Assembly (NCBI GenBank): GCA_015680685.1
Contig: MNCI01017909.1
Location: 1,236,790-1,300,789, forward strand
Length of the DNA: 64,000 bases
Source of the DNA: Gnetum montanum
Taxonomy: Eukaryota; Streptophyta; Gnetopsida; Gnetales; Gnetaceae
Direction of reading: 5' to 3'
The position numbers and the translations under genes were made by a program. The notes under the pieces are model-generated. The model searched no databases, was not told the origin of the DNA, and saw nothing but the letters and a program-made list of their open reading frames with translations. Shown here one piece after another: positions 42,001 through 46,540 of this stretch; the stretch's first letter is position 1, and the number at the start of each line of letters is the position of its first letter.

Positions 42001-43587
42001 TCCCTCCCCAGGAGAGATCTCTCCCTAGTTTTTGGTTCTTGGTCATATCTGTATATATTTTGTTATTTAATTTATACCCAACCGCTTTTCCCAAAAAAAT
42101 AAAAAAATGTTTTTGTTTTAAACATTGCTGAATTTTTCACAATTTTTCGTGAACTTTTCCTGACTTTTTCCAATTTTCCATGGTTTTCAAGTAGCAGACA
42201 AAAGCATTGTCAGTCCTCCACTAGTTGAAAAACTGTAGTTCACATACAAAAACATGTAATTTTTACAGATGAACTCTTTTCATCCTGGAGAATTTTGCAT
42301 GTAAGAGCACATTTTAAAACTAAACAGTTCTATACTTTTGAACCATATCTTAAATTATAAATAAACATCTTTCTAATTTTATAAATATGAGAAATTTAGG
42401 AATCCATGTGTTGTGTTACAATTTATCAGGTTGTATTCTAATAGTCCTTGGTGACGTTAGCGAATTCTGTGTGTAAGTGAGAAATATTTATAATTAATTA
42501 AATATAGAGGATAAGTGGGTATGTGATTTTAAATACTAGTAACTATCATTGAAATGTTAGCAATGGTTATCCTAGACTAGGAATTCGATTTGTTATTTAT
42601 TATTTCTTTTAATAGTTGTTCAGAGAGCAAGTTTCAGTGGCTTAATACATTGAGGCACTGTACTTTTAATGTTTGGTTTGTTAAACTGTGCCAATAGGAA
42701 TCGTTTTTTGCACTCGGTTCATTGTTCTGAGTATTGTGTTTAACTGCCTTATCTCAATTGTGTTTGTTAATATGCTGATAAGCTTATCGTGTCGGTTGAT
42801 CACCAGGTACATGCAAGATGTAATAGATGAAATTGTTTTGAGGAATTCAAATTCAAACAAGGTTAGTTTCACTGTTTTGTGCAAGTTTAGAACAGGCACA
42901 TCTATTAGCAGTTTACCACAGATAAATTTTATTTTATTAGTATATGTATCATTGAATAATTGATATCCAGGCCCCAAGGTATTGGAATCTTAAGCTGCTT
43001 ATGGATGAATTTCGTGAGCTGTCAGAATGTGCAGTTTCAGGTATTCTCAACTTTCTTTCAAATTTTTGTTTTCAGTCAGAATTTTTTGGTTCAATAAGTT
43101 AGTGTTCATGGATTCTATGCATTAATTTTATTATTTAATGGCAACTGATACCTCTTTATCTTCAGATCCGTTTCTAGGGATCACAGAAGAAACCTTTGCA
43201 AGATCTCTTGAACTCGTCCATCCAGGTATGGAGTGCAATCTCGATTGCATTTGGCTTCCAAACTTGCCAAAGCCCCCTGATGTTTTCACAGGAATCCATG
43301 CAAAGACATATGCTTTCCGGCGATGGCTTTTAATCAGCTTGGATGAATCAGTAATGTAAGCGAACTAATTCCTTGGCGTAATTTGCAGATATTTCTTGTT
43401 GTTTCCCAAAATAATTTGATTGCTCAGATGTCTAAACTTTCTGCATTCACCTTGAGAGCGCAGGTCTGGGAAGTACAACAATGTTGTGAATATTTTACGT
43501 AAATATTTGGGAGATTATCTAATTGCTTCATATATAAAATCTTTAGGAGACTCTTTGTATGATCATGGTTACATTCAAGAAATTGAG
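9036..43587 (+). CDS. SECA2: Plastid SecA-family protein translocase ATPase, SECA2-like (3' half, eight exons visible)
   Basis: SecA is the ATPase motor that pushes precursors through a SecY/E channel; plant SECA2 works with the second chloroplast Sec system, probably at the inner envelope. Eight exons splice in frame: 9036-9091, 9966-10074, 10191-10271, 28895-28974, 42807-42861, 42971-43040, 43166-43355 and 43464-43587. They encode GRAGRQGDPGSTRFMI (helicase motif VI), KALLEFDEVLEVQRKHVYDL (scaffold), the SECA2-like MQDVIDEIVLRNSN and PRYWNL, the wing region (LPNLPKPP), and KYLGDYLIASY. As I recall the families, exon 5 onward matches SECA2, not SECA1. 5' exons lie upstream of what I can identify. 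The C-terminal exon (KTLDCYWRDHL region) was not found, so the last intron exceeds 20 kb or the gene is broken. Introns 3 and 4 are full of retroelements, yet all visible exons are open. Confidence 0.85.
9966..10074 (+). CDS. SECA2: SECA2 exon
   Basis: Starts after TTTGATAG and completes the split Ser codon (AG|T). Encodes FADDIFHKFNLNIEWA.., equivalent to the SLQDEMFQKFNFDTEWA region of plant SECA2. Ends in phase 0 at ACG|GTAATA. The preceding intron is 874 bp. Confidence 0.85.
10191..10271 (+). CDS. SECA2: SECA2 exon (helical scaffold)
   Basis: 27 codons, LLGLQKTAEKHYFNTRKALL then EFDEVLE, between TTTCTGCAG and GAG|GTAACT. The sequence is a hallmark of SecA (long scaffold helix, E-F-D-E-V-L). 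The preceding intron is 116 bp; the next one is 18.6 kb. Confidence 0.92.
10617..12245. other. Left arm of the composite insertion, no recognised gene
   Basis: A,C-rich non-coding DNA with short recurrent words (ATCAATAAATA.CCATACAC repeated at about 10672-10690 and 10711-10730). No coding is supportable. The minus LINE begins at the T-run at 12246. Confidence 0.35.
12620..13440 (-). pseudogene. LINE coiled coil and J-like domain (copy d)
   Basis: After an acidic linker the minus strand encodes an Ala/Glu/Gln-rich coiled coil with stops. Then GKCPYKVMDICCNAPWGTLR (helix I and start of II), a one-base frameshift, SKLHPYGN (H-P-Y in place of HPD, codons at 12723-12731), KKFQQVAMFIDTEQHHMVLD (helices III-IV) and DIHA. 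The J-like reading needs the frameshift. Confidence 0.6.
13470..13931 (-). CDS. Conserved post-RT domain of the LINE (copy d), unknown function
   Basis: An open 153-codon stretch beginning MIQEAGWVKVLRLLKGDPNL with the motif NDTFFHNWTRNALTFRGVHI, LLTKEVLADCLDMPALGD and, further on, IPKSTLHKIWQDTVEVVDRY and KVNLPSFFLQHY. Equivalent segments occur after the zf-RVT in the LINEs at 22700-23220, 31270-31460, 40440-40930 and 49580-49745, so it belongs to ORF2. The W...LTF.GV.I.LT.E.L pattern is loosely reminiscent of a plant mobile/transposon-associated domain, but I cannot name it. Confidence 0.6.
   Translation of the reverse strand: MIQEAGWVKVLRLLKGDPNLANDTFFHNWTRNALTFRGVHILLTKEVLADCLDMPALGDSILPQGRGFQDAQVFFTRAIPKTASGQIPKSTLHKIWQDTVEVVDRYFVQFGNVLKLQGVHFTFLKCLKFSRKVNLPSFFLQHYSCNIGGITLA
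14180..14488 (-). pseudogene. LINE zf-RVT zinc-binding region (copy d)
   Basis: Open for about 100 codons: KWKFPKNIKVFIWLINHNVL, then CARELKTIQHFVYQCPFQHEV. This is the zf-RVT pattern (P.KIK.F.W...H, then C..C....E...H....C) that follows plant L1 RTs. The first Cys of the pair appears replaced (YPLCAREL). Confidence 0.8.
14742..16160 (-). pseudogene. LINE reverse transcriptase (copy d)
   Basis: From the right: linker WLRGGDRNTKFFFAATKANR (about 16060), RT box A with KLDIKKAYDMVSWDTLVDIM (about 15380), HYADN in place of Y-x-D-D (about 15090; second Asp changed to Asn), and GLEVNREKCMVHL plus VYLGLPIFAWNRKETW (about 15010-14850) typical of the L1 thumb. The Asp to Asn change and stops make it inactive. 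Confidence 0.85.
16250..17035 (-). pseudogene. LINE apurinic-type endonuclease domain (copy d)
   Basis: The minus strand starts MKILLWN.RGQ and runs to DIVCLEETKLQATEAHLLRW, matching the L1 EN opening MKILSWNCRG...DIVCLQETKL (catalytic Asn and Glu in family terms). Further on, ARGLAILAKRP and RWIVIGNFN correspond to later EN blocks. The EN nicks target DNA for target-primed reverse transcription. It is broken by stops. Confidence 0.75.
17191..18065. other. Non-coding block, first copy of a large tandem duplication
   Basis: No gene. From about 17700 the sequence parallels 25220-25540 (for example GAGCACTT, TTTATGCATG, AAAAGCCTCTAATGTC, ACTTTAAGTGGACATGCA). The duplication continues past the LINE that interrupts this copy. 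Confidence 0.5.
18101..19602 (+). pseudogene. LINE ORF1 (DUF4283-like, zinc-knuckle nucleic-acid-binding protein)
   Basis: Starts MSGKMKSVERVGGHALEVGN. After an undetermined base it reads SLLGKFVSEGACPRMDLIKH, WVKVAWGMENVQ and KLLFVFHIEGNRERVLLGRP, which is the DUF4283 pattern found in plant L1 ORF1 proteins (LLGKF..G..P....I...W...W.......L....LF.F). After the N gap come ALMDKMGYAYFCV and VCEMFRKGHLTIDC, a degenerate CCHC knuckle. A Pro/Gly-rich tail ends TLKEVYHRWMSVSP, stop. The protein would coat LINE RNA. Stops and a gap (18587-18644) prevent a full reading. Confidence 0.7.
18207..18644. other. Assembly defects: poly(G) plus N, and a 58-base N gap in LINE ORF1
   Basis: Poly(G) 18207-18224 then N at 18225; poly(G) then N from 18587 to 18644. 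Long G or C runs that end in N recur in this window (30126-30144, 39321-39350), which points to a sequencing or gap-closing artefact. Confidence 0.85.
19602..20560 (+). pseudogene. LINE endonuclease domain (plus-strand element)
   Basis: Begins MKILC.NCRGQGTLYKQNTL almost directly after the ORF1 stop, then CDVVCLQETKLQATEARLL (catalytic Glu in QET), and later blocks with SDHRSILCQF (the EN SDH motif near 20237). The order and spacing match L1 EN. Stops interrupt it. Confidence 0.8.
20560..22335 (+). pseudogene. LINE reverse transcriptase (plus-strand element)
   Basis: Linker SWLREGDWNTHFC (about 20590), KALELGGWTIEFFRA (RT-1), VLLPKVLHS and FRPISVCNTLLWLF (RT-2), GMCIKLDITKAYDIVS (box A), GLGQEDPLSPLLFILTMD (RT-4), HYVDDMILFA with the intact YVDD catalytic box (21568-21579), LGLEINKGKWAIHL and a thumb to about 22335. 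The core residues are intact, but TAG stops (for example 21310, 21368, 21431) break the frame. Confidence 0.88.
22336..23220 (+). pseudogene. zf-RVT and post-RT domain (plus-strand element)
   Basis: KVKAFRWLIKHRVLLVRALL and ISDICPLCYGAQDIRTLYI (22365-22500) form the zf-RVT region. Then ALIERMGWVAMLKCIEGELG, SFFDNWVGEETCF and IKVTKEVLAEVL (22770-22930), and RFFLDSLQRRW (about 23165), line up with the post-RT domain at 13470-13931. Frames shift several times. Confidence 0.65.
23430..23715 (+). pseudogene. Coiled coil at the ORF2 C-terminus (plus-strand element)
   Basis: With stops, the frame reads EEVQREVDS, RVRDLQWMVDMLKGHNVEL and MRLMAENKRWLEKGW, a heptad-like charged helix. After it I find no J-domain motif: no CPY..M.I, no HPD-like loop and no FQQA.. 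helix before the 3' UTR. This element therefore lacks, or never had, the J-like tail. Confidence 0.55.
24082..25851. other. Non-coding block with recurring CCATGAC/GTGGTC words
   Basis: No gene. 24160-24680 and 25620-25850 are built from scattered short phrases such as ACCATGACTCATGGTC, CATGACCTAAC and CACTTGGGGTCC, many of them partly self-complementary (CCATGAC...GTCATGG). The same phrases occur at 26710-27060 and 4120-4400. This is decayed repeat DNA of one family. Confidence 0.4.
26265..26272 (-). promoter_or_regulatory. TATA box of the solo LTR
   Basis: TATAAATA on the minus strand, followed by GGC, about 310 bp before the AATAAA signal. It marks the probable U3/R promoter of the LTR. 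Confidence 0.6.
26340..26521 (-). repeat. Array of AAGACATCTT motifs in the LTR U3
   Basis: The 10-mer AAGACATCTT occurs four times and its complement AAGATGTCTT once, plus near matches such as AAGATGTCCTT, within about 180 bp upstream of the TATA box. They look like enhancer repeats typical of LTR U3 regions. The regulator is unknown. Confidence 0.65.
26710..27867. other. Right arm of the composite insertion, no recognised gene
   Basis: 26710-27100 finishes duplication unit 2. 27100-27867 is A,C-rich non-coding DNA ending in GGGGTGTTACA. No coding supported. Confidence 0.35.
27892..28086. repeat. 142-bp tandem duplication in the SecA intron, first copy split by the composite insertion
   Basis: AGGATCGATGTAGCAAAACA and its continuation (27892-27944) recur at 28034-28086 with three changes. 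CATGATGC...TTTGTTTTGTTT recurs at 10539-10604 and 27950-28014. Thus the first unit is divided between the two sides of 10606-27867, and the second is whole. Confidence 0.75.
28087..28894. other. Unique-looking intron DNA
   Basis: AT-rich, ending in the polypyrimidine acceptor TTTGTTCTGCAG of the exon at 28895. No gene or clear repeat seen. Confidence 0.4.
28895..28974 (+). CDS. SECA2: SECA2 exon (scaffold continued)
   Basis: Encodes VQRKHVYDLRQCFLMDD..., directly continuing EFDEVLE of the exon 18.6 kb upstream. Acceptor TTCTGCAG. It ends CA|GTAGGG in phase 2, and the Gln codon is completed by the first base of the next exon. Confidence 0.92.
28975..29480. other. Intron DNA downstream of the 28895 exon
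   Basis: AT-rich, starting with the donor GTAGGG. No gene or repeat recognised. Confidence 0.4.
29490..29640 (+). other. Short segment shared with 5700-5815, unknown origin
   Basis: Reads ELGRIVLPLLVRNLAVQLPF in one frame; 5730-5800 reads RTILPFLVKKCVVQCPI. The DNA is also similar (TTCTCCCTTTGCTGGTAAGG and TTCTCCCTTTCCTAGTAAAG). At 5700 the segment sits inside LINE copy b, between RT and coiled coil. Function unknown. Confidence 0.35.
29641..30040. other. AT-rich DNA, no gene
   Basis: No coding or repeat recognised before the reversed LINE tail at about 30041. Confidence 0.35.
30041..31460 (-). mobile_element. Rearranged LINE pieces (minus), with an assembly break
   Basis: 30041-30120 is a reversed LINE 3' tail. 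Next come 18 or more C and an undetermined base (30144). 30150-30740 encodes RT (KGDQAPGLDRLSVEFFQAF, VLIPKKDNPFNPMDFQPIGV). 30760-30950 encodes EERWHQREEEFQQKREL (coiled coil) running straight into YYFAAVRLVRQSKSINCLM (the EN-RT linker). 31080-31460 encodes the second half of the post-RT domain (IPKTGSG..., FFGHSGNAWKLLGIHFTL) and a Pro/Gly-rich linker. The order post-RT domain, coil, RT is not that of other copies, so this is a chimera of two elements. Confidence 0.6.
31461..31563. repeat. Minisatellite, ~18-bp unit with CTTAAAATTTT core
   Basis: About six head-to-tail imperfect copies of a unit like GGGGTACTTAAAATTTT (the core appears as CCTTAAAATTTT, ACTTAAAATTTT, TATTTAAAATTTT, AATTAAAAATTTT). 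The array fills the gap between the LINE chimera and the Penelope element. Confidence 0.8.
31700..31755. repeat. Perfect 24-bp inverted repeat (hairpin) at the Penelope 3' boundary
   Basis: The arm TGCTACTCACACATACTAAA plus GAGG (31700-31723) is exactly complementary to 31732-31755, with an 8-nt loop AGTCTCAC. The right arm is also the start of the direct repeat found again at 33990, so the hairpin lies at the 3' limit of the minus-strand Penelope-like element. Confidence 0.85.
31844..33680 (-). pseudogene. Penelope-type reverse transcriptase (copy 1)
   Basis: Minus-strand blocks in Penelope order: EVLGFGLKFIPRPLPMDR (about 33650), the ADK(N)LGI..LD block (about 33280), SYLIPKIHN (about 33075), LFTFDIESLYPNITMDHGL (about 32850, box A), FYNQIRGIAMGSNFSIVYA (about 32690), YYKRYIDNAFGIWSNL (about 32560; the catalytic YIDD reads YIDN), SSWHPYHQKKAFI, and the thumb end IAYWRTPRTLRSFLIRNKF (about 31920), stopping at 31844. 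These are telomerase-like RTs distinct from LINE RTs. The frame ends about 18 codons after the thumb, with no GIY-YIG or C..C motif. Stops and frameshifts are present. Confidence 0.85.
33684..33989 (-). mobile_element. LINE 3' fragment with the end of a J-like domain, inserted in the Penelope element
   Basis: The T-rich start and GAGAGAATGTTTGGGATTATA match the reversed LINE tail. The minus strand at 33985-33850 reads AKFKIQQGTSFVDSKLHYNT then LDILHALKRPHC, aligning with helices III-IV plus tail of the J-like domain at 50815-50890 (GLQQAASFMDMEEHRNTLDL). A 5'-truncated copy of about 300 bp. Confidence 0.65.
34031..34650. repeat. Central inverted repeat joining two head-to-head Penelope elements
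   Basis: The left arm (34031-34340) and right arm (34345-34650) are imperfect reverse complements; for example GAGAGAAGCACATTTGGACT at about 34110 pairs with its complement at about 34550. Near the centre TTCTAGAAAATCTT (34307-34320) pairs exactly with AAGATTTTCTAGAA (34366-34379). Both arms encode the N-terminal coiled coil (YNRQ.KELH-type repeats), read outwards from the centre. Confidence 0.8.
34579..35330 (+). pseudogene. Penelope N-terminal helical region (copy 2)
   Basis: Open for 87 codons from MKDAKISSSANIDLAQIPEV to QVEFATL, then through single stops HNLKLQEAYLYVEMAFAKAN, ATSKLIECISTIN and AWKKAEET. Mostly helical and charged, without a domain I recognise. N-terminal extensions of unknown role occur in several Penelope families. 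It precedes the RT on the same strand. Confidence 0.5.
35690..37050 (+). pseudogene. Penelope-type reverse transcriptase (copy 2)
   Basis: Blocks: HNFSSRSLFYDEIKVLGFGL and FIPCPLLMDRGVVMKEF (about 35710-35830), RLADKNLGICILDSFWYY (about 36115), DPKIHIPILVGHPICSYSGY (36300-), FLFTFDLESLYPNVPTDHGL (about 36490), IRGTTMGSNFTVVYACLFL (about 36695) and YYKRYIDDAFGIW (about 36805), where the catalytic YIDD is intact, unlike copy 1. The ORF is interrupted by stops, and the sequence ends before the thumb is complete. Confidence 0.85.
37058..38240 (-). pseudogene. LINE RT C-terminal part and zf-RVT (minus)
   Basis: From the right: GVRGLDVNGLQCMVEHYADD then TILFSRDPML (catalytic YADD intact, about 38200), MHAINRALHCMGEESGLQNN, KYLGLPLFD, a thumb (LLAIACFATSAAFPLAGVIG, about 37800), then the zf-RVT: KKIKTFLWLLFHDAIPIQWE, MQIDDMCPLWIAGVEMTMHF and DCMFSQQVWR (37400-37190). 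It ends where it meets Penelope copy 2. The N-terminal half of RT and the EN are missing; a tandem repeat array joins it to ORF1. Confidence 0.8.
38241..38610 (-). repeat. Tandem repeat array of ~75-105 bp units in LINE ORF1
   Basis: Four copies of a unit with CACCCGAGGCAAGGAGGGTC, GGTGACCTAGGAGCA and CCCCCCTGGTTTCCCCCTCC, starting near 38240, 38320, 38425 and 38530, with variable C-rich linkers (AACCCCAACACCACTACCAC). Minus-strand reading gives Gly/Ser/Leu-rich repeats. It sits where the C-terminal, low-complexity part of ORF1 should be. Confidence 0.75.
38640..39667 (-). pseudogene. LINE ORF1 fragment (minus)
   Basis: Reads FGEFILFDQPMMTMDKLGHT, RSLGLKDLVKEVNLELLSGK and ERTQVEHKNM from about 39150 to 39000. 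This parallels FDVFIALMDKMGYAYFCV and SREERITV of the ORF1 at 18101-19602. A gap of 25 N (39326-39350) and a Pro/Ser-rich stretch (39360-39660) lie upstream. It probably belongs with the RT at 37058-38240, the middle of the element being deleted. Confidence 0.6.
39669..40080 (-). pseudogene. LINE ORF1 tail and start of endonuclease (minus), second element
   Basis: 39815-39690 encodes KILSWNC.QHGTMYKRNTLK, ELAKEENSDIILLQEIKTS, the start of an L1 endonuclease. Upstream (40042-39824) is an open segment that would be an ORF1 C-terminus. The EN is cut at an undetermined base (39668), beyond which ORF1-type sequence resumes, so the join is suspect. Confidence 0.65.
40440..41035 (+). pseudogene. Post-RT domain (copy e)
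   Basis: Aligns by eye with 13470-13931: SFHKNWRGDVTTFCGVPITL, TEQVLTDSLGVLALGEVILP, LVDRHFIQLANAWNYIVFLH and MNLPKFFLVLL against FFHNWTRNALTFRGVHILLT, KEVLADCLDMPALGDSILP, VVDRYFVQFGNVLKLQGVHF and VNLPSFFLQHY. Single stops only. Unknown function. Confidence 0.6.
41517..41760 (+). pseudogene. J-domain of LINE copy e with intact HPD
   Basis: WLQDVRCPYMLMGINKDETW (helix I), TVLQRHIHLTVAKY (helix II), HPDKTKDLPD (canonical HPD loop, codons 41619-41627), DFLSFQQAANFVAF (helix III) and SQREALDRVHS (helix IV). Length (~70 aa), spacing and loop all fit a DnaJ J-domain, which docks on Hsp70 and stimulates its ATPase. Two in-frame stops fall between loop and helix III. The domain directly follows the LINE coiled coil and precedes the LINE 3' UTR. 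Confidence 0.72.
42118..42806. other. SECA2 intron 3'-end DNA
   Basis: AT-rich, apparently free of repeats, ending in the acceptor GATCACCAG. No other gene seen. Confidence 0.4.
42807..42861 (+). CDS. SECA2: SECA2 exon
   Basis: Encodes YMQDVIDEIVLRNSNSNK; the first base completes CAG (Gln). Acceptor GATCACCAG, donor AAG|GTTAGT. It follows a 13.8-kb intron and matches the MQAVVDEIVVGNSNPQK region I recall for SECA2. Confidence 0.9.
42971..43040 (+). CDS. SECA2: SECA2 exon
   Basis: Encodes APRYWNLKLLMDEFRELSEC then AVS. Acceptor GATATCCAG, donor CAG|GTATTC, phase 1. The PRYW motif is SECA2-like. Confidence 0.9.
43166..43355 (+). CDS. SECA2: SECA2 exon (helical wing)
   Basis: Encodes DPFLGITEETFARSLELVHP through WLPNLPKPPDVF to RRWLLISLDES. 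Acceptor ATCTTCAG, donor AT|GTAAGC, phase 2. The LPxLPKPPxxFxGI segment is typical of plant SECA2. Confidence 0.92.
43464..43587 (+). CDS. SECA2: SECA2 exon, last one visible
   Basis: Encodes SGKYNNVVNILRKYLGDYLI then ASYIKSLGDS... to YIQEIE, ending in phase 0 at GAG|GTAAAT. The next expected exon (RAVLLKTLDCYW-like) is not found in the remaining 20.4 kb. Confidence 0.9.
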
Positions 43588-43880
43588 GTAAATTATCTAA
43601 TTTTGTTATCATTTTCCTATTTATGGTTGGTAATTGTTTTCTGCAACAGGCCTTTTTAGAACCGTCAAAAGCAGTTATTTTGGGTTTTAAGTTTTAAAAA
43701 TTGTTACAATTGGATTTAATTCAAGAATAGTAAACGAGATATTCTTGTTTGTGTTTCCACAAAGCCTTTGGAACAGTACATAAAATATTCGTTTTTGCAA
43801 AACATTGGAAATGTTTATTTAACATTTGCCTATACTCGTAACCTGTAAAATGCTTCTTATGGGGGCTTTGGTGGTAGAAG
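43588..43880. other. Start of the last SECA2 intron
   Basis: Begins with donor GTAAAT. AT-rich, no gene seen. A gypsy fragment starts at about 43881. Confidence 0.4.
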
Positions 43881-45108
43881 CATAACTGTCCTTGTAGAGC
43901 ATGTCTTTGTTTTCGGTCTAGGTTTCAGGTTGTAATTGTTCACTGTGCATCAGTGTGATATTTTCTGGGGAATAGCCATATGCATCCGAGAAGCCTAGAG
44001 GCAGCGGCAACAAGGATGTACTTTCTAATTTCGAAAGATTTTCTAATGCATTGTGAATACCTGATTGTGGTGACAAGTTGACTCGATAAGCCACCGCACC
44101 CACTTATTGCTGAACTTCAAAAGGACCAATATACCTTGCTGCAAGCTTATCCTTTTTGCCAAACCTCACAGGCCCCTTCAACGGGGACACATGAAGAAAT
44201 ACTTTATCATCCACTGAAAACTCAAAAAGGTCTTCTTCTTTTATTGGCATCTGTAGCTTATCAGTCTTCGACTGCTTTCAATCTCTCACTGATTTCTCTT
44301 ACCTGTTCCATAGTCTGCACAACAATATATGTGCTAATTTGTTATCTATCTTCTATCGAATCCTAACATAGAAGAGTATGACATGGTCTATCATAAAGTA
44401 TCTCACAAGGCGCTGCTTTTAAGCTGGCTTGATAACTAGTATTATAGGGAAATTCAGCTAATAGAAGAAAACTATCGCAGTTATCAGTGTACTGAAGTGT
44501 GCAAGGCCATAGCATATCCTCCAACACTTGATTCATATGGTCAGTTTGCCTGTAGGATTATATGCTAAACTCATGTTTAACCTGGTACCTATACATGATC
44601 TTGAAGTAAACTTAGCATCGCGATCAGATATAATCTTAACTGGTGCTCCATGTAATTTAACTACCTCAAACATGGAAAGTCGTGCAACATCTTTTGCACT
44701 AGTTGTTATCTTCATAGCTAAGAAGTGAGCAGATTTAGTCAACAACTACAAAGATAAAATCTTTCCTGCTTCTAGCACAAGGCAACTTGGTAATAAAATC
44801 CACACCTACTTCTTTCCTTTCCATTGTGGAATGGTATGAACAAACACAACCATTTGGTCTTTGCTGCTCAAATTTCACCTATTAGTATACCAAGAAGTTA
44901 GCCACAACATGACCAACTTGCTCTTTCGTACTTGGTCATTAATAAGTTTTCTTTAATAATCGATACATTTTATCACTACCAAGATGCATCTAAAACTTAC
45001 TCGTGTGCTTCCTCTAAGAGGAGTTGGATAGTTTTAATTAGATACACCTGGTCTTTGTAATGAAGTACACCATGTGCATCTATTGTTACAAGAAAATTAC
45101 CCAGGTGC
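43881..45108 (-). pseudogene. Ty3/gypsy integrase fragment
   Basis: The minus strand reads LTKSAHFLAMKITTSAKDVA (about 44740), LHGAPVKIISDRDAKFTS (the integrase D-x-n-D region; SDRD.KFTS) and, downstream, GPFEVQQ.VGAVAYRVNLSP (about 44110-43950), the SH3-like C-terminal block. Upstream (45100-44800) are remnants of the H2C2 zinc finger. Integrase would insert element cDNA. Stops are present; no RT or LTR adjoins, and a LINE abuts the upstream end. Confidence 0.8.
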
Positions 45109-45124
45109 TTAAGTTGCAAACACC

Positions 45125-46535
45125 ATGGTTCTAGGAAATCGCACAATGGGTGGAGGGAACAAAATGAGGGAGACTTGTGGCAATTTTGGAGTTAGTGAAG
45201 GTAGAAAAGACAGAGAAGGCCATGACATAGGACAGGGTGTGGGCGGCAAGGGTGAGGGTCTCTTTGCAGGACTTGGGGGTTGTGGTGGTGTCTCTGGGTC
45301 CCCTTGTGCCACCTTGGGTAGTGGGGACAACGCTTGGCTTCTAGGCAAGGGGGGTGTGAAGGCCATTCTATGGGGTAGTGCAACCATGAGGATGTAAGTC
45401 AAGGGACCACCACAGGAAGGTATCCACACCATGGAACTTAGCCTGATTGGTTAGTTTGTGTCTTTTGGGTCCAGGCCTAGGTTGGACCTTATTAAGAGGT
45501 GGTCTGTTGCTTCCTAGTCTATGGGAGATGTCCAGGTTAGGTCCCTTGAACGAGACCTTCTCCTGTTTGTGTTTACCTCTTCTGAGGATTGGGATCGGGT
45601 TCTATCTAGAGCACCTTGGTTTCTGGGTGCTTGAGGGTTGGTGCTTATGTCTTGGTGCCCAAGGGCACATTGAGAGTCAGGGCTATTCTTTAGAATCCTA
45701 GTATGGATTCACATGTCCAGGCTTTGGTGGGAACTTTAGACGAAGGATTTCTTGTGGGTTTTGGCAACATAGTTTGGGGAGTGCATCTCTTTTGATAGGT
45801 TCACAACATCCAAGGAGTGCATGGGATATGTGTGATTCTGCATCTGGCAATCGTTGTTCCCCAAGAACCTACTAAAAGAGGTCATCATAGACTTGCCTTC
45901 CGAGGAGGAATGCTTGGTTGTTGAAGATGAGAACATGCTGACAAGCAAACCTGCTCTTGCTTGAGAGCCCGTCGAGTGATGACTTGTGGGAAAGCTAGCC
46001 ATTCCACTCAAGAATGTAGAGTGCACCCTCCTTAGGCTCCACCTAAGGGGCCAAATGGGAAGCCCAACACAAGAGGTTGGATGCTGGTTGGGAAGAAATG
46101 GCAGGTATCGCCATAGCCTTCTCCCTCCCTATGTAGACAAAAGCATGTGGCTTCCTTGGGACAGCAGGTTGGGGCCTTCTTGGTCCCGTTGAGTTGCCAG
46201 AGGTGGGGGCTAGGGTAGGGGGTTGTTTCCCCTATGTCCTTAGTTGTTTCACCTATTATAGAAGACATGCAAGCTAGCTTGCAAGTGGAACTAGTAGCAG
46301 GGGAACTACAACCACTGGGTGATTGGGTATCGGCTATGTAGGATTTGTCCAAAGCCTGTTTGATCCAGTGCCAAGGAGAATCTTCACAAAAGATGCACAG
46401 GGATTCCTTGTGGCTGATGAGCCAAAGAGGGCTGGTAGGCCAATAGAACAAATGTTGTAGCTTAAGAAGACATAGCTTAACATTGACATTGCGTCCCAAA
46501 TGACCCTGAAAGAGGTCTACAAAAAATGGTCTGCT
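45125..46535 (+). pseudogene. LINE ORF1 (DUF4283-like)
   Basis: Starts MVLGNRTMGGGNKMRETCGN, Gly-rich, then FVSFGSRPRLDLIKRWSVAS, DVQVRSLERDLLLFVFTS and SEDWDRVLSRAPWFLGA, a good DUF4283 pattern, and FDRFTTSKECMGYV with SEEECLVVEDENML. It ends TLKEVYKKWSASKP, stop, six bases before the EN start, the same ORF1 ending as at 17060 and 19600. Confidence 0.72.
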
Positions 46536-46540
46536 AGTAA

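Larger units (their letters stand above)
40081..42117 (+). mobile_element. LINE copy e, 3' part: zf-RVT, post-RT domain, coiled coil, J-domain, poly(A)
   Basis: Continuous order without an assembly break: LKCFAWLI.HNALLLRPRLK and CLLCNASEESIKHLLLQC (zf-RVT, 40100-40240); GWADVLPLLVGDSDL-type start and FHKNWRGDVTTFCGVPITLT (40510-40620) through PMNLPKFFLVLL (40870-40905; post-RT domain); a Gly/Ser linker; coiled coil (41180-41510); J-domain (41517-41760); 3' UTR; CCCAAAAAAATAAAAAAATG tail (42093-42112). This copy keeps the canonical HPD. 5'-truncated within ORF2. Confidence 0.82.
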
